A model generated the notes under the pieces. That model made no database searches and had not been told where the DNA came from. It was given only the letters and a program-made list of their open reading frames with translations. Of a stretch of DNA of 64,000 nt, positions 62,212 to 64,000 are shown in pieces. Positions within the stretch are counted from its first letter, which is position 1. Each line of letters opens with the position of its first letter. The stretch lies in the NCBI GenBank assembly GCA_045616665.1, contig JAZLHE010000052.1:1-64000 (forward strand), read 5' to 3'. Both the position numbers and the translations under genes were made by a program. The stretch is from RUG11690 sp045616665. Its GTDB lineage: Bacteria > Bacteroidota > Bacteroidia > Bacteroidales > WCHB1-69.

Positions 62212-63399
62212 TTATTTTTCTAATTCATTTATTTTTTTTACGATCTCATCATATTTTGGCAACTTCTTTCTTGCATAAATTTGTTTAATGGCATTCAACA
62301 CATTCAAATCATTGGGCTCATATTTCAATGCCTCTTCAAAGAACTTTTGTGCTTCGTCCAGATAATTATCGGCTTTTGTCTGATAAACCACTGCCTGGCT
62401 ATTTGAACCTGCTACTTTTAAGTCATTGGCTTGGACGTCATTTTCGTTAAAGAGATAATAGGTACAAACTCCAAGATTATAGACTACGACATAACTCTCC
62501 GGGTTTAAACGATAGGCTTTCCTTAACAATTTTTCTGCCTCAACATAGTTCTTTTCCCTAATATAAAAGTTAGCCACATTCACCGTCGCATCAGCATTAG
62601 CATAAACCGATCCAGGAAGCTCATTCAGCAGTTTTCTGGCTTGAACGCTATCGTTAATCCAATAATAATAATCCACATTAGCCACCAATAGATTAGGATC
62701 ATTGGGATTTTTTGCCAATGCCTCGTCAATCAAACTTTTAACCTTTTGACGATCATTGGATTTCTTATAACTTTCTACCAAGCTGATAAACACATTAGGA
62801 TTTGCAGAACCATCGCGAACCGCCTTTTCATAATACGCCACAGCCTGATCCTTCTGCCCCAGATTCTCCAAAGCCACCGCATAGTAATAATACAACTCGC
62901 CATTTAACGGCCATTCTGGAGGCGTTTTCATTTCATAGCTGGCAATGGCTTTTTCCAAGGTGTTTTTACCAGTCTGAAAATCATTGGCGATCAACTGGTC
63001 CACTCCTCTTACCAATAGCAAAGAATAGATTTTCGACAAAGCATCATCAGGAGACAGCATCTCGTATCCTTCAATATTTTTATTCAGTTCTTTCGCCTTT
63101 ACAAATGCATCGTAGGCTTCAATGGGGGCATCTGGAAATTGGACAACCACAGACTTGTCATTCTGCTTAGCCATATATTCCTGATTGGCCAAATAAAAAT
63201 AAATATTACCTTTATATAGCCACGTTAGCGCTTTGGCTGCCATTTTTTCGTTCTGCACACAAAGGTCTATGGCCTCCTTCGCCTTGACAAAATCCTTTTC
63301 ATAAAAAAGATTATACGCATTATTTAAAGAGGCCTTTTGGGCTTGAAGCATCACGAAAGGACATAAAAACAACAATGTCAATAATCTTATATGTTTCAT
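62212..63399 (-). CDS. Periplasmic TPR protein (first of a tandem pair)
   Basis: A 395-residue exported protein with a signal peptide (LLTLLFLCPFVMLQAQ) and TPR repeats (LNNAYNLFYEKDFVKAKEAI, AVAYYEKAVRDGSANPNVF, EAEKLLRKAYRLNPESYVVV, KFFEEALKYEPNDLNVLNAI). The architecture mirrors the gene at 60993, with TWLYKGNIYFYLANQEYM at the same place as AWLMKGNTYLQVYQQDL there. It follows gyrA after 38 bases without a promoter that I can see, so both TPR genes may be transcribed with gyrA. Confidence 0.83.
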   Translation of the reverse strand: MKHIRLLTLLFLCPFVMLQAQKASLNNAYNLFYEKDFVKAKEAIDLCVQNEKMAAKALTWLYKGNIYFYLANQEYMAKQNDKSVVVQFPDAPIEAYDAFVKAKELNKNIEGYEMLSPDDALSKIYSLLLVRGVDQLIANDFQTGKNTLEKAIASYEMKTPPEWPLNGELYYYYAVALENLGQKDQAVAYYEKAVRDGSANPNVFISLVESYKKSNDRQKVKSLIDEALAKNPNDPNLLVANVDYYYWINDSVQARKLLNELPGSVYANADATVNVANFYIREKNYVEAEKLLRKAYRLNPESYVVVYNLGVCTYYLFNENDVQANDLKVAGSNSQAVVYQTKADNYLDEAQKFFEEALKYEPNDLNVLNAIKQIYARKKLPKYDEIVKKINELEK

Positions 63400-63437
63400 T
63401 GCTAAAAATTTATATCGATTAACACTCTGATTTTTTA

Positions 63438-64000
63438 TTAATCCTGATTTTCCGCATTAGGTGCCGTTTCTTTGTCTGCCACATTGCCATCAGCAGGACC
63501 ACCTTCCAAACCTTCCGTACCTTCTTCTTCCAGTTCCTCATCATCTTCGCGAGGCACTCTTGAAACTGCGGCGATAGCATCTTTGGCACTAAGGTTAATC
63601 AATTTGACGCCCTGGGTGGCACGACCTAACACACGCAATGAATCCACGTGGAGACGAATGACAATTCCCGACTTATTGATAATCATCAGATCATCAGCAT
63701 CGGTTACCTTCTTAATGGCAATTAAACCACCTGTTTTATCCGTAATATTGATGGTCTTAACGCCCTTGCCACCACGATTCGTAATACGATAATCATCAAT
63801 TACAGAACGTTTTCCATAACCATTTTCAGACACAACCATCACATTGCTTTCAGGATCGTCCAGACAAACGATACCCACTACCCTATCATCCTCATTAGCC
63901 AGGGTAACGCCCTTCACACCGGAAGCATTTCTACCCATTGGTCTGACGGTTGCCTCATTAAAGCGTACCGCCTTGCCTGAATGTAAGGCCATCATCACCT
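63438..64000 (-). CDS. gyrA: DNA gyrase subunit A, C-terminal end (partial)
   Basis: The last ~187 codons of gyrA; the gene continues past the right edge of the window. It covers the final blades of the C-terminal beta-pinwheel that wraps DNA (VRPMGRNASGVKGVTLANED, GYGKRSVIDDYRITNRGGKG, LRVLGRATQGVKLINLSAKD), followed by an acidic tail (EDDEELEEEGTEGLEGG), which in other species tunes supercoiling activity. The GyrA-box lies outside the window. ParC has a similar fold but lacks this number of conserved RxxGRxxxGV repeats, so GyrA is preferred. Confidence 0.9.
   Translation of the reverse strand, partial: VMMALHSGKAVRFNEATVRPMGRNASGVKGVTLANEDDRVVGIVCLDDPESNVMVVSENGYGKRSVIDDYRITNRGGKGVKTINITDKTGGLIAIKKVTDADDLMIINKSGIVIRLHVDSLRVLGRATQGVKLINLSAKDAIAAVSRVPREDDEELEEEGTEGLEGGPADGNVADKETAPNAENQD

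Overview
This window most likely comes from an uncultured or poorly characterised member of the Bacteroidota, probably order Bacteroidales. Supporting signs are the promoter type (TAnnTTTG boxes, once with a perfect TTTG 20 bp upstream), Bacteroidota-restricted families (DUF4831, DUF4249, DUF5723, Omp28), a TonB receptor of the carboxypeptidase-regulatory type, and a large secreted protein ending in a type IX secretion (T9SS) type B sorting domain. I see no tRNA, rRNA, CRISPR array or intact insertion sequence. The window is almost fully coding and no gene-free stretch exceeds about 280 bases.

Layout. 227-4211: a sodium/solute symporter followed by DUF4831, a small lipoprotein and an Omp28-like lipoprotein, closed by a strong terminator. 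4388-6410: F-type ATP synthase Fo genes atpB, atpE and atpF. The expected atpH, atpA and atpG do not follow. Instead, 7 bases after atpF, a 20-gene aryl polyene/flexirubin-type cluster starts (6418-27095). It holds a tyrosine-ammonia-lyase-like enzyme, three ketosynthases with full Cys-His-His sites (one fused to a chain-length-factor-like half), a stand-alone half ketosynthase, two ACPs, two hot-dog dehydratases, a methyltransferase, acyltransferases, an SMR-like membrane protein, LolA, a family 2 glycosyltransferase, an MMPL exporter fused to a PlsC acyltransferase, a B12-binding radical SAM enzyme, a secreted esterase and an AMP ligase. I infer that the lyase supplies a hydroxycinnamate starter, the ligase activates it onto an ACP, the ketosynthases and dehydratases extend it, and the acyltransferase, LolA and MMPL genes attach it to a lipid and move it to the outer membrane. 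DarA/DarB, a ketoreductase and a phosphopantetheinyl transferase are absent, so the pathway must borrow these or make a variant product.

27105-35357 (mostly minus strand): nadA with a PspC-domain gene, a decayed Rpn-type transposase remnant, a response regulator/TonB receptor/DUF4249 operon, a glycosyltransferase and a His-rich G3E GTPase. 35518-38040: pyrF-pyrK-pyrD. 38042-51632 (minus strand): a lipoprotein and a beta-barrel protein, a short-chain fatty acid transporter, TerC, tadA, tlyA, pepD, lolD, manA, a conserved exported protein, a LysM lytic transglycosylase and a MORN-repeat protein. 51908-60870 (plus): the T9SS cargo protein, a lipoprotein, DUF5723, pgi and rsmE, ended by a bidirectional terminator. 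60993-64000 (minus): two tandem TPR proteins downstream of the 3' end of gyrA, which runs off the window.

The most notable feature is the insertion of the polyene pigment cluster into the middle of the ATP synthase operon, in co-transcribable orientation, together with several unusual fusions inside the cluster.
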